Below are positions 49,648 to 59,826 of a DNA stretch of 64,000 nucleotides, in pieces (the first letter of the stretch is position 1; every line of letters starts with the position of its first letter). The stretch covers positions 242,854 through 306,853 of the forward strand of contig JACPIT010000004.1 in assembly GCA_016187945.1 (NCBI GenBank), given 5' to 3'. The position numbers and the translations under genes were made by a program. A model generated the notes under the pieces. That model saw only the letters and a program-made list of their open reading frames with translations. It had not been told where the DNA came from and made no database searches. This DNA is from Opitutia bacterium. Lineage in GTDB: Bacteria; Verrucomicrobiota; Verrucomicrobiia; Opitutales; Opitutaceae.

Positions 49648-50412
49648 CTACTCGTCCGGCACAGGCCGCGGCGCCACCGCACGCAGGTCCGGCGCGGCGA
49701 CCAGGGCGTCGGGCGTCGCGAGCCGGTAGCCGTCGGGCGTGGTCACGATGCACTGCGGGCGGCTCCGCGTCGGACAGATTTTGTGCCGCAGTCGCCAGAT
49801 GTAGGTGTCGACCGTGCGCGAGGAGGCGCCGGGAGAATACCGCCAGACCTTCTGCAGCAATTCCTCCCGCGTGAGCGAGCGCCCCGGCTCCGCGGCGAGC
49901 TCTTCGATCAGGCGAAACTCCATCCGCGTCAGCGCCAGCGGCGCGCCGCGGATCTCCGCCTTGCGCGCCGCGAAGTCGATGCGCACATCGCCGAGCTGCA
50001 GCACGCTTTCCCGCGCACGCGGCTTGCGCACGCGACGCAACACGGCGTTCACGCGCGCGACGAGTTCGCGCTGCTCGCACGGTTTGGCCAGAAAATCGTC
50101 CGCACCGGCCGTCAGCGCGCGCACGGCGTCCTCGGTCGTATCGGCGCCCGTGAGCACGATCGTCGCGCCGGCGTAGTTCCGCTCGCGCAGCGCGGCGAGC
50201 ACCTGCCAGCCGTTCATCTCGGGCATGTCGATGTCGAGCAGCAGCACGTCGGGCGCCGCCGCCGCGATGCGCGCGAGGCCCTCGCGGCCGTTGGCCGCTT
50301 CGTCGGTCGCGTAGCCGAGCGCGCGCAGCAGCGTCGTCAACGCGCGCCGCGCCTCCTCGTCATCGTCGACGATGAGCACCCGTGGAGCCGCCGCTGCATC
50401 GGGAATGGGCAT
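49648..50412 (-). CDS. OmpR-family response regulator
   Basis: RVLIVDDDEEARRALTTLLRALG, LLLDIDMPEMNGWQVL; C-terminal wHTH LTRMEFRLIEELAAEPGRSLTREELLQKVWRYSPGASSRTVDTYIWRLRHKI. Confidence 0.94.
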   Translation of the reverse strand: MPIPDAAAAPRVLIVDDDEEARRALTTLLRALGYATDEAANGREGLARIAAAAPDVLLLDIDMPEMNGWQVLAALRERNYAGATIVLTGADTTEDAVRALTAGADDFLAKPCEQRELVARVNAVLRRVRKPRARESVLQLGDVRIDFAARKAEIRGAPLALTRMEFRLIEELAAEPGRSLTREELLQKVWRYSPGASSRTVDTYIWRLRHKICPTRSRPQCIVTTPDGYRLATPDALVAAPDLRAVAPRPVPDE

Positions 50413-50531
50413 GGGACTGAGTCTATTATCGACGGGTCGCCGGCAAAGCGAAGCCCGATTTTGACCATTCTGTGACGCATCGCGCCCGCCGCTGCGTCGT
50501 TGTTGGTAGCGGCCACCCCTTCCGCCCCCCA

Positions 50532-52175
50532 ATGAAAATCGGCACCAAGATCATTGCCGGCACGCTGCTGGCAGTGCTGCTCACCGTCACTGTCACCCTC
50601 GTCGTGCAGAATGTCGTGATTCACCGTCAAGGCGCCAGCCTCACCATCGCCACGATGCGCGCCGCGATCGTCGAAGCCGAGCACGTCCGCGAAAGCATCT
50701 CGCGCCTCGGCCAGGGCGGCGCGTTCGACCGCAAGAAGCTCCTCGCCGAATACCGGGCGAGCGGCGATCTCCGCAGCTCCACACTTTACCGCACCATTCC
50801 CGTCGTCGCCGCGTGGGAGGCGATCGCGAAGGCCGCGCAGCAGGAAGGTTTCGAGTTCCGCGTGCCCAAGCACCAGGCGCGCAACCCGCAGAACAATCCC
50901 ACGCCCGAGGAGGCCGCCATCCTCGCCGATCTCGAGAGCGGTCAGCGCGAGGAATACATCCGCATCGATCGCGCCGCCAATCTCCTCGTCTACGCGCGCC
51001 CGATCAAGCTCAGCGCCGACTGCCTCACCTGCCACGGCGACCCGATCGACAGCCCGACGCACGACGGCAAGGATCTCCTCGGTTTCGCCATGGAAAATTG
51101 GAAAACCGGCGAAGTGCACGGCGCATTCGTGCTCAAATCCCCGCTGGCGCGCGTCGACGCTGTCGCGCGTGCCGGCATGTTCTCGAGTCTCGCCTGGGTG
51201 CTGCCGGTCACCGGCCTGATCGCCGGCGGCTTCATCGTCCTCAATCGCGTCCTCATCGTTCGCCCGCTCGGCCGCTCGATCGAGAGCCTGCAAAACACCA
51301 GCCACGAAACCAGCGCCGCCGCGCGTCAGATTTCCGACGCCAGCAACGGCCTCGCCAACGGCGCCTCCGAACAAGCCGCGTCGCTCGAGGAAACCTCCGC
51401 CTCGCTCGAAGAGATGGCTTCGATGACGCGGCGCAACGCCGACCACGCCGCCGCCGCACGTCGGACCGCCGGCACCGCCCGCCAATGCGCCGATACCGGC
51501 CACGCCCGCATGGCGCAGATGCAGACCGCCATGCGCGCCATCGAGACGGCCAGTCAGGACATCACCCATATTCTCAAGACGATCGACGAGATCGCGTTTC
51601 AGACCAACATCCTCGCGCTGAACGCCGCCGTCGAAGCCGCACGCGCCGGCGACGCCGGCGCCGGATTCGCCGTCGTCGCCGAGGAAGTGCGTGCGCTCGC
51701 CCAGCGCTGCGCCGCGGCCGCGAAGGAAACCGCCGCCAAGATCGACGACAGCGTCCAGCGCAGCCACCACGGCGTGCAGATCAGCAGCGATGTCGCCGGG
51801 AGCTTCGAGGAAATCCTCCGCCACGTGCGCGAACTCGAAGCGCTCGTCGGCGAAATCGCCACCGCCTCGAACGAGCAGCACACCGGCATCGGCCAGGTGA
51901 ACACTGCCGTCACCGCGATGGACAAGGTCACGCAAGGCAACGCCGCGCATGCCGAGGAAACCGCCGCCGCCGCCGCGCAGCTCGACTCCCAAACCGTCGC
52001 GCTCGACGACGCCATCACCGAACTCCGCCACCTCATCGGCGGCGCCACCGAGACCTCGCTGCCGGCCGCGGTCGCGATTGCCGCCGCACCCACGCCTCCA
52101 TCCGCGGCACCGCACGCGCCGCGCGTCGCGGCGAACGCACGCCCGCGAGCTCATGCTCCACGCTCCCCTCTGTGA
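50532..52175 (+). CDS. Methyl-accepting chemotaxis protein with DUF3365/Tll0287-like haem-binding sensor
   Basis: [47 protein letters not shown] CxxCH motif; MCP signalling core [41 protein letters not shown]. Confidence 0.93.
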   Translation: MKIGTKIIAGTLLAVLLTVTVTLVVQNVVIHRQGASLTIATMRAAIVEAEHVRESISRLGQGGAFDRKKLLAEYRASGDLRSSTLYRTIPVVAAWEAIAKAAQQEGFEFRVPKHQARNPQNNPTPEEAAILADLESGQREEYIRIDRAANLLVYARPIKLSADCLTCHGDPIDSPTHDGKDLLGFAMENWKTGEVHGAFVLKSPLARVDAVARAGMFSSLAWVLPVTGLIAGGFIVLNRVLIVRPLGRSIESLQNTSHETSAAARQISDASNGLANGASEQAASLEETSASLEEMASMTRRNADHAAAARRTAGTARQCADTGHARMAQMQTAMRAIETASQDITHILKTIDEIAFQTNILALNAAVEAARAGDAGAGFAVVAEEVRALAQRCAAAAKETAAKIDDSVQRSHHGVQISSDVAGSFEEILRHVRELEALVGEIATASNEQHTGIGQVNTAVTAMDKVTQGNAAHAEETAAAAAQLDSQTVALDDAITELRHLIGGATETSLPAAVAIAAAPTPPSAAPHAPRVAANARPRAHAPRSPL

Positions 52176-52196
52176 TTTTTCGGGACAGGAAGGACG

Positions 52197-52238
52197 GCGG
52201 ACCCGGTTGCCCGTGCGGCGCCGGGTCCGCTTGTTTTT
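52197..52238 (+). terminator. Rho-independent terminator
   Basis: GCGGACCCGG...CCGGGTCCGC then TTGTTTTT, just after the MCP stop at 52175. Confidence 0.8.
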
Positions 52239-52361
52239 CGCTCCGCCATTTTCTCAACTTTGTCCAACTTGCGCCGATTTCCTGTGCGGCAAGGCGCGCT
52301 CCGGCACCTCAGCCGGGAGTCGCGGCCCGGACGAGGAAGACGCGGCGCCCTCGTTTTCGTC

Positions 52362-52586
52362 ATGAACCCAACCAGTCCCGCTCCCGCTTCCGTTTCCGTG
52401 CCCGCCCCCGCCACGCCGCGCGCTCCGCGCGAGATCGTCGCCATGAGCGCTTCGCACATCTCGATTCAGGCCCCGCGCGGCAGTTGGGTGACGATCATGT
52501 GCCCGGTCGGCTTCTCGCCCGGCAGCGTCGAAGGCCTCAGCCTCGACAAGCCGCTGTTCGCTCGCGTCCGCTACCTCGCCTGCTAG
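52362..52586 (+). CDS. Small hypothetical protein
   Basis: MNPTSPAPASVSVPAPATPRAPREIVAMSASHISIQAPRGSWVTIMCPVGFSPGSVEGLSLDKPLFARVRYLAC. Confidence 0.5.
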   Translation: MNPTSPAPASVSVPAPATPRAPREIVAMSASHISIQAPRGSWVTIMCPVGFSPGSVEGLSLDKPLFARVRYLAC

Positions 52587-52703
52587 CGGAGAGCGAACTA
52601 TTCGCTCGGCAAAATCGGGGGCCGCTCCTACCGTGGCGGGCGTTTCCGACTGGCCACGCACTGCTCGGTGCTCCGCTTCGTCCCCCTCCCGCAGCAGGTC
52701 GAC

Positions 52704-55700
52704 ATGCCTCTCCTCGTCCGCCGCCCCGTTTTTGACGGCATAATCGCCGGTGGCGTTGGCGTTGCCTCGCGGTGCGCGCGTCTCGCCCGCCACGTCCTGT
52801 GGCTCGGGCTCGCCGCCGTGGCGCTGCACGGCGCGCGTCCGTATCAGCCGGTGAGCTCGGACCCGTTGCTGGAATCCTGGCGGTGGCGATCGTTTCCGGA
52901 ACTGAGCGGGCTCGACGCGCAATGCGTCGCCGCCGCGCCCGACGGCTCGCTGTGGTTCGGCACGGGCGACGGCCTCGCGAGCTACGACGGCCTCGAATGG
53001 CATCGCGAACTCGCCGACAACAACGCCTTCATCGGCTGGGTCGCCGCGCTGTGTTTCCAGCCCGACGGCTCGCTCGTCGTCGGCGGTTGGTGGGGCATGA
53101 GCCGCTTCGCCAACGGAAAATGGATGCGCCTGTTTCCGCCGGGCGATCAACGCCCGGTGCCTTGCAGCGAAGCGCCGACGGATGGCTCCCCGCGCCCGCG
53201 CGCGCCGGACGTGCGCAAACTCGTCGCCGCGCCCGACGGCACGATCTGGGCCGCGACGTCGTGGGGCGCGCTGCGCTGGCAGGGCGCGACGTGGACGCTG
53301 TTCACCAACGCCAACATCGCCGCGCTCCTCCGCGGCGACAAAGACTACGCGGAACTCCGCATCGAGCTGCTGCCCGACACCGTGCTCGCGCAACCGCGCC
53401 CGACGGCCCTCGCGCAAAATCGAGTCGATCTCTGCGACGTCTGCGTCGATGCCCGGAGCGCCGTGTGGTTCGGCACGCGCGGCGGCGAAGTCCTGCGCCG
53501 CGCCGGCGACGCGTGGACGCTCTTCAACGAAGCCGACGGACTCGCCAGCGGCCGCCTCGCCTCGCTGCTCGCCCGGCGCGACGGCGCACTCTGGGTCGCG
53601 CATGGCGCGGCCGACGCGGTGAGCCTCTTCGACGGCGCGCGCTGGAGCACGCTGCCGATCCCGGCGACCACCGGCCCCGACAGCGGCAAACTGCTCGAAA
53701 CGCGCGACGGCGCCGTGTGGCTTTCCGCCCGCTACATGCTCCTCGGTTACCGCGACGGCGTCTGGCGCAAATACGAATCGCCCGAGATTCCGCTGCCGCT
53801 CGCGACCAACCTCCTCACCCAATCGCCCGACGGCGCGCTCTGGCTCGTCGGCCCGAACACCGACGTGCTGCGCCTCGATTACCAGACCCCGCGCTGGCTC
53901 ACGCTGCGCGATTTGAATTTTCAGTGGGAAAGCCCCGCGGGCGACGAGTGGTTCCTGCATCGCGACGATCGCGTCGTGCGGCATCGCGGCGACACGTGGA
54001 CGAGCTACGGTGTCGAAGACGGCTTGCCCGCCAAGCCCGTCGCGCTGCTCGGCGCACGCGACGGCGTGGTGTGGGTCGCGGGCAGCCACGACGGCGTCGC
54101 CGCGACCGCGACCTTCGACGGCCGCGGCTGGCAACGGCGCACGCACCCGGATTTCGCGTGGGGCATCGATTACCGCGGCGTCTACGAGGCGCGCGACGGC
54201 TCGCTGTGGTTCGGCGCGGCGGTGGATTCCTCCGGCCCCGCGGAGCACCGCGACGGCCTCCTGCAATTTCGCGCCGGCGAATGGCGGCACCACCATCAAC
54301 CGGGGCGCTCGCCGCGATCCGACGGCGCCGAGTCTGCCGCCACGCTGCTGCCGCCATCGCACCGCGTAGAGCCGATCGAGAAATTCGTCTGCCTCGGCGA
54401 ATCCCGCGACGGTAAACTCTGGGCCGGCCGCAATGTCCTCGCCTACTCCGACGGCCAGCGTTGGACCGAGCAGACCGGCGACAAGAACCTCCGCTTCGGA
54501 ATCATCGAGTCCATGTTCACCACCCGCGAGGGCGATTTCTGGATCGGCACGCGGCAATACGGCGCGCTCCGCTACGACGGTCGCACGTGGAGCCATTTCC
54601 AGGACAAGGACGACCTCGCCGCCAACTCCGTGCGCAGCTTCGCGCAGACCTCCGACGGCTCGCTCTGGGTCGCGACCGATCGCGGCGTCAGCCGCTTCGA
54701 CGGCCAGTCGTGGACCGCCGGCGTGTTGCCCGCCGCGATGACCATCGATCACGAGAGCGGCACGCTGAAAGCCACCCCGAGCGGCGCGCTCTGGATCAAC
54801 CGCCACACCATCGGCTGGAATCGCCGCGGCTGGTCGAAATCGCCGCCCGTCGCGCCGAGCGAGGAATTCTGGACGATCCGCTACCGCCCCAGCGGCGCGC
54901 CGCCGGAGACCGTCATCACCTCGCACGTCGATCGCGTTTCGCAACCGGGCAACGCGTCGATCCTCTGGCGCGGCACCGCCGCCTGGCGCGAGCCGGCGGA
55001 CTCGCACGTGCAATTTTCCCACCGGCTCGACGATCGCCCGTGGTCGCCCTACACGCCCGCCGGCGGCGAAGCGTTCTTCACGCTGCCCGCCGGTGCGCAC
55101 CACCTCGCCGTGCGGGCGCGCGACAACGACTTCAACGTCGACCCGACGCCCGCCACGCTCGACTTCGTCGTCCTGCCGCCCGTCTGGCAGCAAGGCTGGT
55201 TCATCGCGCTCCTGGCCGCGCTCGGCGGCCTGATCGCGACCCAGAGCGTCCGCGTCTGGCTGCATCAGCGCCGCCTGCGCAAGGCCCACGGCGAACTCGA
55301 GGAACGCGTCCGCCAGCGCACCGGCGAACTCGAGGCGGCCAACCGCGAGCTCGAAGCGTTTTCCTACTCCGTCTCGCACGACCTCCGCGCGCCGCTCCGC
55401 AGCATCGACGGCTTCAGCAAGGCCGTGCTCGAGGACTACGATGCGAAACTCGACGACGAAGGCCGCGACTCCCTGCGCCGCATCCGCACGGCCGCACAGC
55501 GCATGGGCTTCCTGATCGAAGCGCTGCTCGGCCTCTCGCGCGTCACCCGCGGCCCGCTGCGCACGGGGCCGGTGAATCTCTCCGCCCTCGCGACGGAACT
55601 CGCCGCGGACCTCGCCGCCGCCGCGCCGGCGCAGCGCGTCGAGATCGTCATCGCCCCCGACCTCGTCGCCACCGGCGATCCCGCCCTGCTCCGCAACGTT

Positions 55701-56030
55701 CTCCAAAATCTCCTCGGCAACGCCTGGAAATTCACCGCCGGCCGCCCCGACGCGCGCATCGAATTCGGCGCCGCCGAGCGCGCCGGGCAGCGCGCGTTCT
55801 TCGTGCGCGACAACGGCGCCGGCTTCGACCGCGCCACCGCGCACAATCTCTTCGGCGCGTTCCAGCGCTACCACACCGCCGAGGAATTTCCCGGCACCGG
55901 CATCGGCCTCGCCACGGTCCGCCGCATCGTCCACCGCCACGGCGGCACCGTCGACGCCGAGAGCCTCCCCGGTGCCGGCGCCACTTTCTACTTCACCCTC
56001 CCCAACCCCAGCCGCGCCGCCCCGTCATGA
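52704..56030 (+). CDS. Two-component regulator propeller sensor histidine kinase
   Basis: Repeated blades DGSLWFGTGDGLASYDG, SAVWFGTRGGEVLRRAG, DGSLWVATDRGVSRFDG; Y_Y_Y-like region and TM; AFSYSVSHDLRAPLRSIDGFSKAVLEDY; DNGAGFDRATAHNLFGAFQRYH. Confidence 0.95.
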   Translation: MPLLVRRPVFDGIIAGGVGVASRCARLARHVLWLGLAAVALHGARPYQPVSSDPLLESWRWRSFPELSGLDAQCVAAAPDGSLWFGTGDGLASYDGLEWHRELADNNAFIGWVAALCFQPDGSLVVGGWWGMSRFANGKWMRLFPPGDQRPVPCSEAPTDGSPRPRAPDVRKLVAAPDGTIWAATSWGALRWQGATWTLFTNANIAALLRGDKDYAELRIELLPDTVLAQPRPTALAQNRVDLCDVCVDARSAVWFGTRGGEVLRRAGDAWTLFNEADGLASGRLASLLARRDGALWVAHGAADAVSLFDGARWSTLPIPATTGPDSGKLLETRDGAVWLSARYMLLGYRDGVWRKYESPEIPLPLATNLLTQSPDGALWLVGPNTDVLRLDYQTPRWLTLRDLNFQWESPAGDEWFLHRDDRVVRHRGDTWTSYGVEDGLPAKPVALLGARDGVVWVAGSHDGVAATATFDGRGWQRRTHPDFAWGIDYRGVYEARDGSLWFGAAVDSSGPAEHRDGLLQFRAGEWRHHHQPGRSPRSDGAESAATLLPPSHRVEPIEKFVCLGESRDGKLWAGRNVLAYSDGQRWTEQTGDKNLRFGIIESMFTTREGDFWIGTRQYGALRYDGRTWSHFQDKDDLAANSVRSFAQTSDGSLWVATDRGVSRFDGQSWTAGVLPAAMTIDHESGTLKATPSGALWINRHTIGWNRRGWSKSPPVAPSEEFWTIRYRPSGAPPETVITSHVDRVSQPGNASILWRGTAAWREPADSHVQFSHRLDDRPWSPYTPAGGEAFFTLPAGAHHLAVRARDNDFNVDPTPATLDFVVLPPVWQQGWFIALLAALGGLIATQSVRVWLHQRRLRKAHGELEERVRQRTGELEAANRELEAFSYSVSHDLRAPLRSIDGFSKAVLEDYDAKLDDEGRDSLRRIRTAAQRMGFLIEALLGLSRVTRGPLRTGPVNLSALATELAADLAAAAPAQRVEIVIAPDLVATGDPALLRNVLQNLLGNAWKFTAGRPDARIEFGAAERAGQRAFFVRDNGAGFDRATAHNLFGAFQRYHTAEEFPGTGIGLATVRRIVHRHGGTVDAESLPGAGATFYFTLPNPSRAAPS

Positions 56031-56467
56031 AAACGCATTCGATCCTGCTCGTGGAAGACAACGAAGACGATGTCCGCCTCACCCAGCGCGCGCTCAAGAA
56101 GGCCAACATCGCCAACGCTCTCGACGTGGTCGGCGACGGCATCGCCGCGCTCGCTGCGCTGCGCGCCGCCGCCGCACAATCGGCGCTGCCCTCCATCGTG
56201 CTGCTCGACTTGAAACTGCCGCGGCTCGACGGCCTCGGCGTGCTCCGCGAAATCCGCGCCGATCCGCGGCTGCGTTGCCAGCCCGTCGTCGTGCTCACGA
56301 CCTCGCAGGAGCAACAGGACGTCCTTCAGAGCTACGAACTCGGCGCGAACAGCTACGTGCGCAAGCCGGTGGATTTCGAGCAATTCGCCGCCGCCATCCA
56401 ACAACTCGGGCTCTACTGGCTCGTCCTGAACGAACTGCCGTCCGCCCCCGCCACCCCGCCCGCATGA
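56027..56467 (+). CDS. Single-domain (Rcp1-like) response regulator
   Basis: MKTHSILLVEDNEDDVRLTQRALKKANIANALDVVGDG...IVLLDLKLPRLDGLGVLREI...VVVLTTSQEQQDVLQSYELGANSYVRKPVDFEQF; ATGA overlaps at both ends. Confidence 0.95.
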   Translation: MKTHSILLVEDNEDDVRLTQRALKKANIANALDVVGDGIAALAALRAAAAQSALPSIVLLDLKLPRLDGLGVLREIRADPRLRCQPVVVLTTSQEQQDVLQSYELGANSYVRKPVDFEQFAAAIQQLGLYWLVLNELPSAPATPPA

Positions 56468-59205
56468 AAACCCCGCTGCACGTCCTGCTCGTCGAAGATT
56501 CCGAGGACGACGCGCTCCTGCTCATCCGCGAGCTCACGCGCTACGGCTACGCCGTCACCTGCGAGCGCGTGCAGACCGCGCCCGACCTCCGCCGTGCGCT
56601 CGCCCGTCCCGAATGGGAAATCGTGCTGAGCGACTACTCGATGCCGCACCTCACCGGCGAGACGGCGCTGCAAATCGTCCGCGCCGACGCGCGCGATCTG
56701 CCCTTCATTTTCACCTCCGCCACGATGGGCGAGGACATTGCCGTCGCCGCGATGCGCTCCGGCGCCAACGACTACGTGATGAAGGACAACCTCGCGCGCC
56801 TCGGTCCCGCCGTCGCCCGCGAATTGCGCGACGCCGTCGAACGCCACCAGCGCCGCGTCGCCGAAGCCGCCCTGCGCAACGTCCTCCGTCACGCCCGCAC
56901 CATCGTCGTCCACACGACGCTCACCGCTCCGCCCGGCCCGCCGCCCGGCGCGCCGGATTTCCACGCCGCCGCGCTCGCGTGGGACTCGCGCATCGCCGAC
57001 GAGACCGCCGCCCGCGAAGTCCTGCCGCTCGATGTCGCGCCCGAAAGCAACTACGCCGAAAGCTGGCGCCGCGCGATGCACCCCGACGACCGCGCCACTA
57101 TCGACCACGCCATCACCCGCGCGCTCGCCAACCGTCAATCGAGCTGGCGCGTCGAGTTCCGCAGCCTCGATCGGCACGGCGCCACGCACTGGTTCAGCCA
57201 GGTCGCCTACCTCGAAGCGCTCGGCCCCGGCCGCTGGTGGGTGACGACGGTCAGCAGCGACATCACCGAGCGAAAACTCGCCGAGGAAGCGCTGCGCACG
57301 AGCGAGGAGCGGCTCTCGACGATCTTCCATCTCAGCCCGACCGCGATCTGCGTCCTGCGCGCGGCCGACAACTGTTTCGTCGACGTCAACGAGGCTTTCT
57401 GCGCCGGCACCGGCTACGCGCGCGGCGAGTTGCTGGGCAAGACTCCCTTTGCGACCGACCTCTGGCCCGACGCATCGGAGCGCGACGCGATCCTCACGCA
57501 GCTCCGCGAACACGGCGCCGCGACCGCGGTGAAAATCCACGGCCGCCGCAAATCCGGCGAGATCGGCGTCGGCCTCGCGTCCGTCGCGCGCATCACGCTG
57601 CACGGCGAGGCGCATCTGCTCTGGCTCCTCCTCGACATCAGCGATCTCGCCCGCGCGCAGGAAGCGCTGCGCACGAGCGAACAGCGTTTCCGCCAGGTGA
57701 CGGAGAACATCGACGAAGTGTTCTGGCTCACCGACGCCGCCCGTCGCGAGTTCATCTACGTCAGCCCGGCCTACCGCTGCGTCTTCGGTCGCGAGTGCGA
57801 GAGCCTCGCCGCGCAACCGCAGTCGTGGCTCGACGCCATCCACGAGGACGATCGCAGCGCGTTCGACGACGCGCTCGCCGCCCTGCCGCGCAACGACGGC
57901 TACAACCTCGAGTATCGCATCGCGCGCCCGGACGGCAGCGTGCGCTGGGTGCACGACCGCGCGTTCGCGATCCGCGATGCCGAGGGCAACGTCGTCCGCA
58001 TCGCCGGCGTCGCCGCCGACGTCACCAACGAGCGCCAGCTCGAGACCCAGTTGCGCCAGGCGCAGAAGATGGAATCGCTCGGCACGCTCGCCGGCGGCAT
58101 CGCGCACGACTTCAACAACATTCTCACCGGCGTGCTCGGCTCGGCCGAAGTGGCGCGCATGGAGCTGCCCGCCGACCACCGCGCGCTGCCATGGCTGGAA
58201 AACATCGTCGGCGCCGGCAACCGCGCCCGCAACCTCGTCCAGCAAATCCTCACGATCGCGCGCAAGCACGAGAGCGTCATGGTCGCGCGCCGCCTCGACC
58301 CCGTGCTCGACGAGGCGTTCCGTCTCCTCCGCTCGTCGATCCCGAGCATGGTGCAGCTCGAGTTGAAAATCGACCCGCGCTGCCCGCCCGTCGTCGCCGA
58401 CGACACGCAGATTCACCAGGTCGTGATGAATCTCTGCACCAACGCCTGGCACGCGCTCCCGGAGCAAGGCGGCCGCATCGACCTCGGCCTCGCTCCGCGC
58501 GAGGTCGACGCGGAGTTCGCCGCGACGCACCTCGGCCTCCAGCCCGGCCCGCACGCGCTGCTCACCGTGCGCGACAACGGCTGCGGCATGCCGCCCGACG
58601 TGCTCGCGCGCATCTTCGAGCCGTTCTTCACCACGAAACAACCCGGCGAAGGCACCGGCCTCGGCCTCGCCGTCGTGCACGGCATCGTGCAAAGCCACCG
58701 CGGCGCCATCTTCGTCGACAGCGAGCCGGGGCGCGGCACGACCTTTGAAATCTACCTGCCCGCGCTCGCGCAGCCGGCCGCCGCGGGCGATCGCGCCGAC
58801 AACGCGCCGCTCCCGCGGGGCTCGGGCCAGCACATCCTGCTCGTCGACGACGACACCGTCGCGCGCGAAGGCCTCCGCGGCCAGCTCGCGCATCTCGGCT
58901 ACCGCGTCACCGCGCTCGGCAGCGCGCGCGTGGCCCTCGCGCATTTTCTGACCAAGCGGAAGGACATCGACCTCGTGCTCACCGACTACGCCATGCCCGA
59001 CCTCGACGGCGGCGAACTCGCCGCGCGCATCCTCGATGTCGCGCCCGGATTCCCGGTGCTGTTCGTGTCCGGTTACGTCGACGGCCGGTTGCAGGAAAAA
59101 TTGCGTGCACTCGGCGTGCGCGAACTCGTCCGCAAACCCGCCGAGCTCGCCGACCTCGCCCCCGTGATCGCCCGCCACGTGCGCTCACGAAATAAAACGT
59201 ATTGA
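56464..59205 (+). CDS. Hybrid histidine kinase: receiver, PAS repeats, HisKA/HATPase, C-terminal receiver
   Basis: N-terminal LLVEDSEDDALLLIRELTRYGY; PAS segments; SLGTLAGGIAHDFNNILTGVLGSAEVA; C-terminal ILLVDDDTVAREGLRGQLAHLGYRV...VLTDYAMPDLDGGELAARI. Confidence 0.95.
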   Translation: MKTPLHVLLVEDSEDDALLLIRELTRYGYAVTCERVQTAPDLRRALARPEWEIVLSDYSMPHLTGETALQIVRADARDLPFIFTSATMGEDIAVAAMRSGANDYVMKDNLARLGPAVARELRDAVERHQRRVAEAALRNVLRHARTIVVHTTLTAPPGPPPGAPDFHAAALAWDSRIADETAAREVLPLDVAPESNYAESWRRAMHPDDRATIDHAITRALANRQSSWRVEFRSLDRHGATHWFSQVAYLEALGPGRWWVTTVSSDITERKLAEEALRTSEERLSTIFHLSPTAICVLRAADNCFVDVNEAFCAGTGYARGELLGKTPFATDLWPDASERDAILTQLREHGAATAVKIHGRRKSGEIGVGLASVARITLHGEAHLLWLLLDISDLARAQEALRTSEQRFRQVTENIDEVFWLTDAARREFIYVSPAYRCVFGRECESLAAQPQSWLDAIHEDDRSAFDDALAALPRNDGYNLEYRIARPDGSVRWVHDRAFAIRDAEGNVVRIAGVAADVTNERQLETQLRQAQKMESLGTLAGGIAHDFNNILTGVLGSAEVARMELPADHRALPWLENIVGAGNRARNLVQQILTIARKHESVMVARRLDPVLDEAFRLLRSSIPSMVQLELKIDPRCPPVVADDTQIHQVVMNLCTNAWHALPEQGGRIDLGLAPREVDAEFAATHLGLQPGPHALLTVRDNGCGMPPDVLARIFEPFFTTKQPGEGTGLGLAVVHGIVQSHRGAIFVDSEPGRGTTFEIYLPALAQPAAAGDRADNAPLPRGSGQHILLVDDDTVAREGLRGQLAHLGYRVTALGSARVALAHFLTKRKDIDLVLTDYAMPDLDGGELAARILDVAPGFPVLFVSGYVDGRLQEKLRALGVRELVRKPAELADLAPVIARHVRSRNKTY

Positions 59206-59350
59206 GGCTCGCTCAATAGACTGACGCTCACGAAGCGGAAGGTAGGGCGGAGCGGCCCGCTCCGCCGCGAAAGTGACACCACGTTCCCGACGCACCGGGC
59301 CGGCGACGAGTGCGATGCCTCGACGGTGCGCCCTACCTGTCAGTCTGATT
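59204..59350 (-). repeat. ~147-bp structured dispersed repeat, copy 2 (inverted relative to 25141-25285)
   Basis: Reverse complement reads CAGACTGACAGGTAGGGCGCACCGTCGAGGCATCGCACTCGTCGCCGGCCC...; overlaps the stop codon of the preceding kinase gene. Confidence 0.93.
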
Positions 59351-59371
59351 CGAAATTCCGCAGAATATTAA

Positions 59372-59678
59372 CCACTGATGAACACTCATGCACACTGATG
59401 AATGAGAAGGCCGAAGAGCGCGGCGTGAGGTAGCTCACCTGCAGGTGGGCGATCGCGGCGATGCAAGTCTGCTTTGATCCTAAAAAACGCCGTTGAAACG
59501 CGGAGGACGTGGAGAGCGCAAAGGAGAAACTCCGATCATTCCGCTCCGCGGCCCTTCACCCGGCCGGTGAGTCCTTCGGAGGCCGGATATTCCCGCGTTC
59601 CACTCCGCGCCCTCCGCGCTCTCCGCGTTTCAACTGCGGAATTTAGGTTGATGAGTGCTCATCAGCGAAAATCAGTGG
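59372..59678. repeat. Nested inverted-repeat block
   Basis: Outer CCACTGATGAACACTCATG / GATGAGTGCTCATCAGCGAAAATCAGTGG; inner GTTGAAACGCGGAGGACGTGGAGAGCG / CGCTCTCCGCGTTTCAAC. Confidence 0.85.
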
Positions 59679-59826
59679 CCCGACTGCGCTTTCCAGAATG
59701 AGATCGTCGATCCCCGGGTTCGCCGATCGGTGCGGTCAATCGGGCGGAGGAAAAGAATTCTTCCACTCAGAATTCGCGAAGACTCGCGCCATTCGCGGGC
59801 GGCCTTCTGAACGAGTTCGGCTCAGC

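Noticed and set aside
52254-55940. 1228-aa minus-strand ORF
   Set aside because: Antisense to the propeller kinase; repetitive composition mirrors the sense-strand blades.
56413-59178. 921-aa minus-strand ORF
   Set aside because: Antisense to the hybrid kinase.
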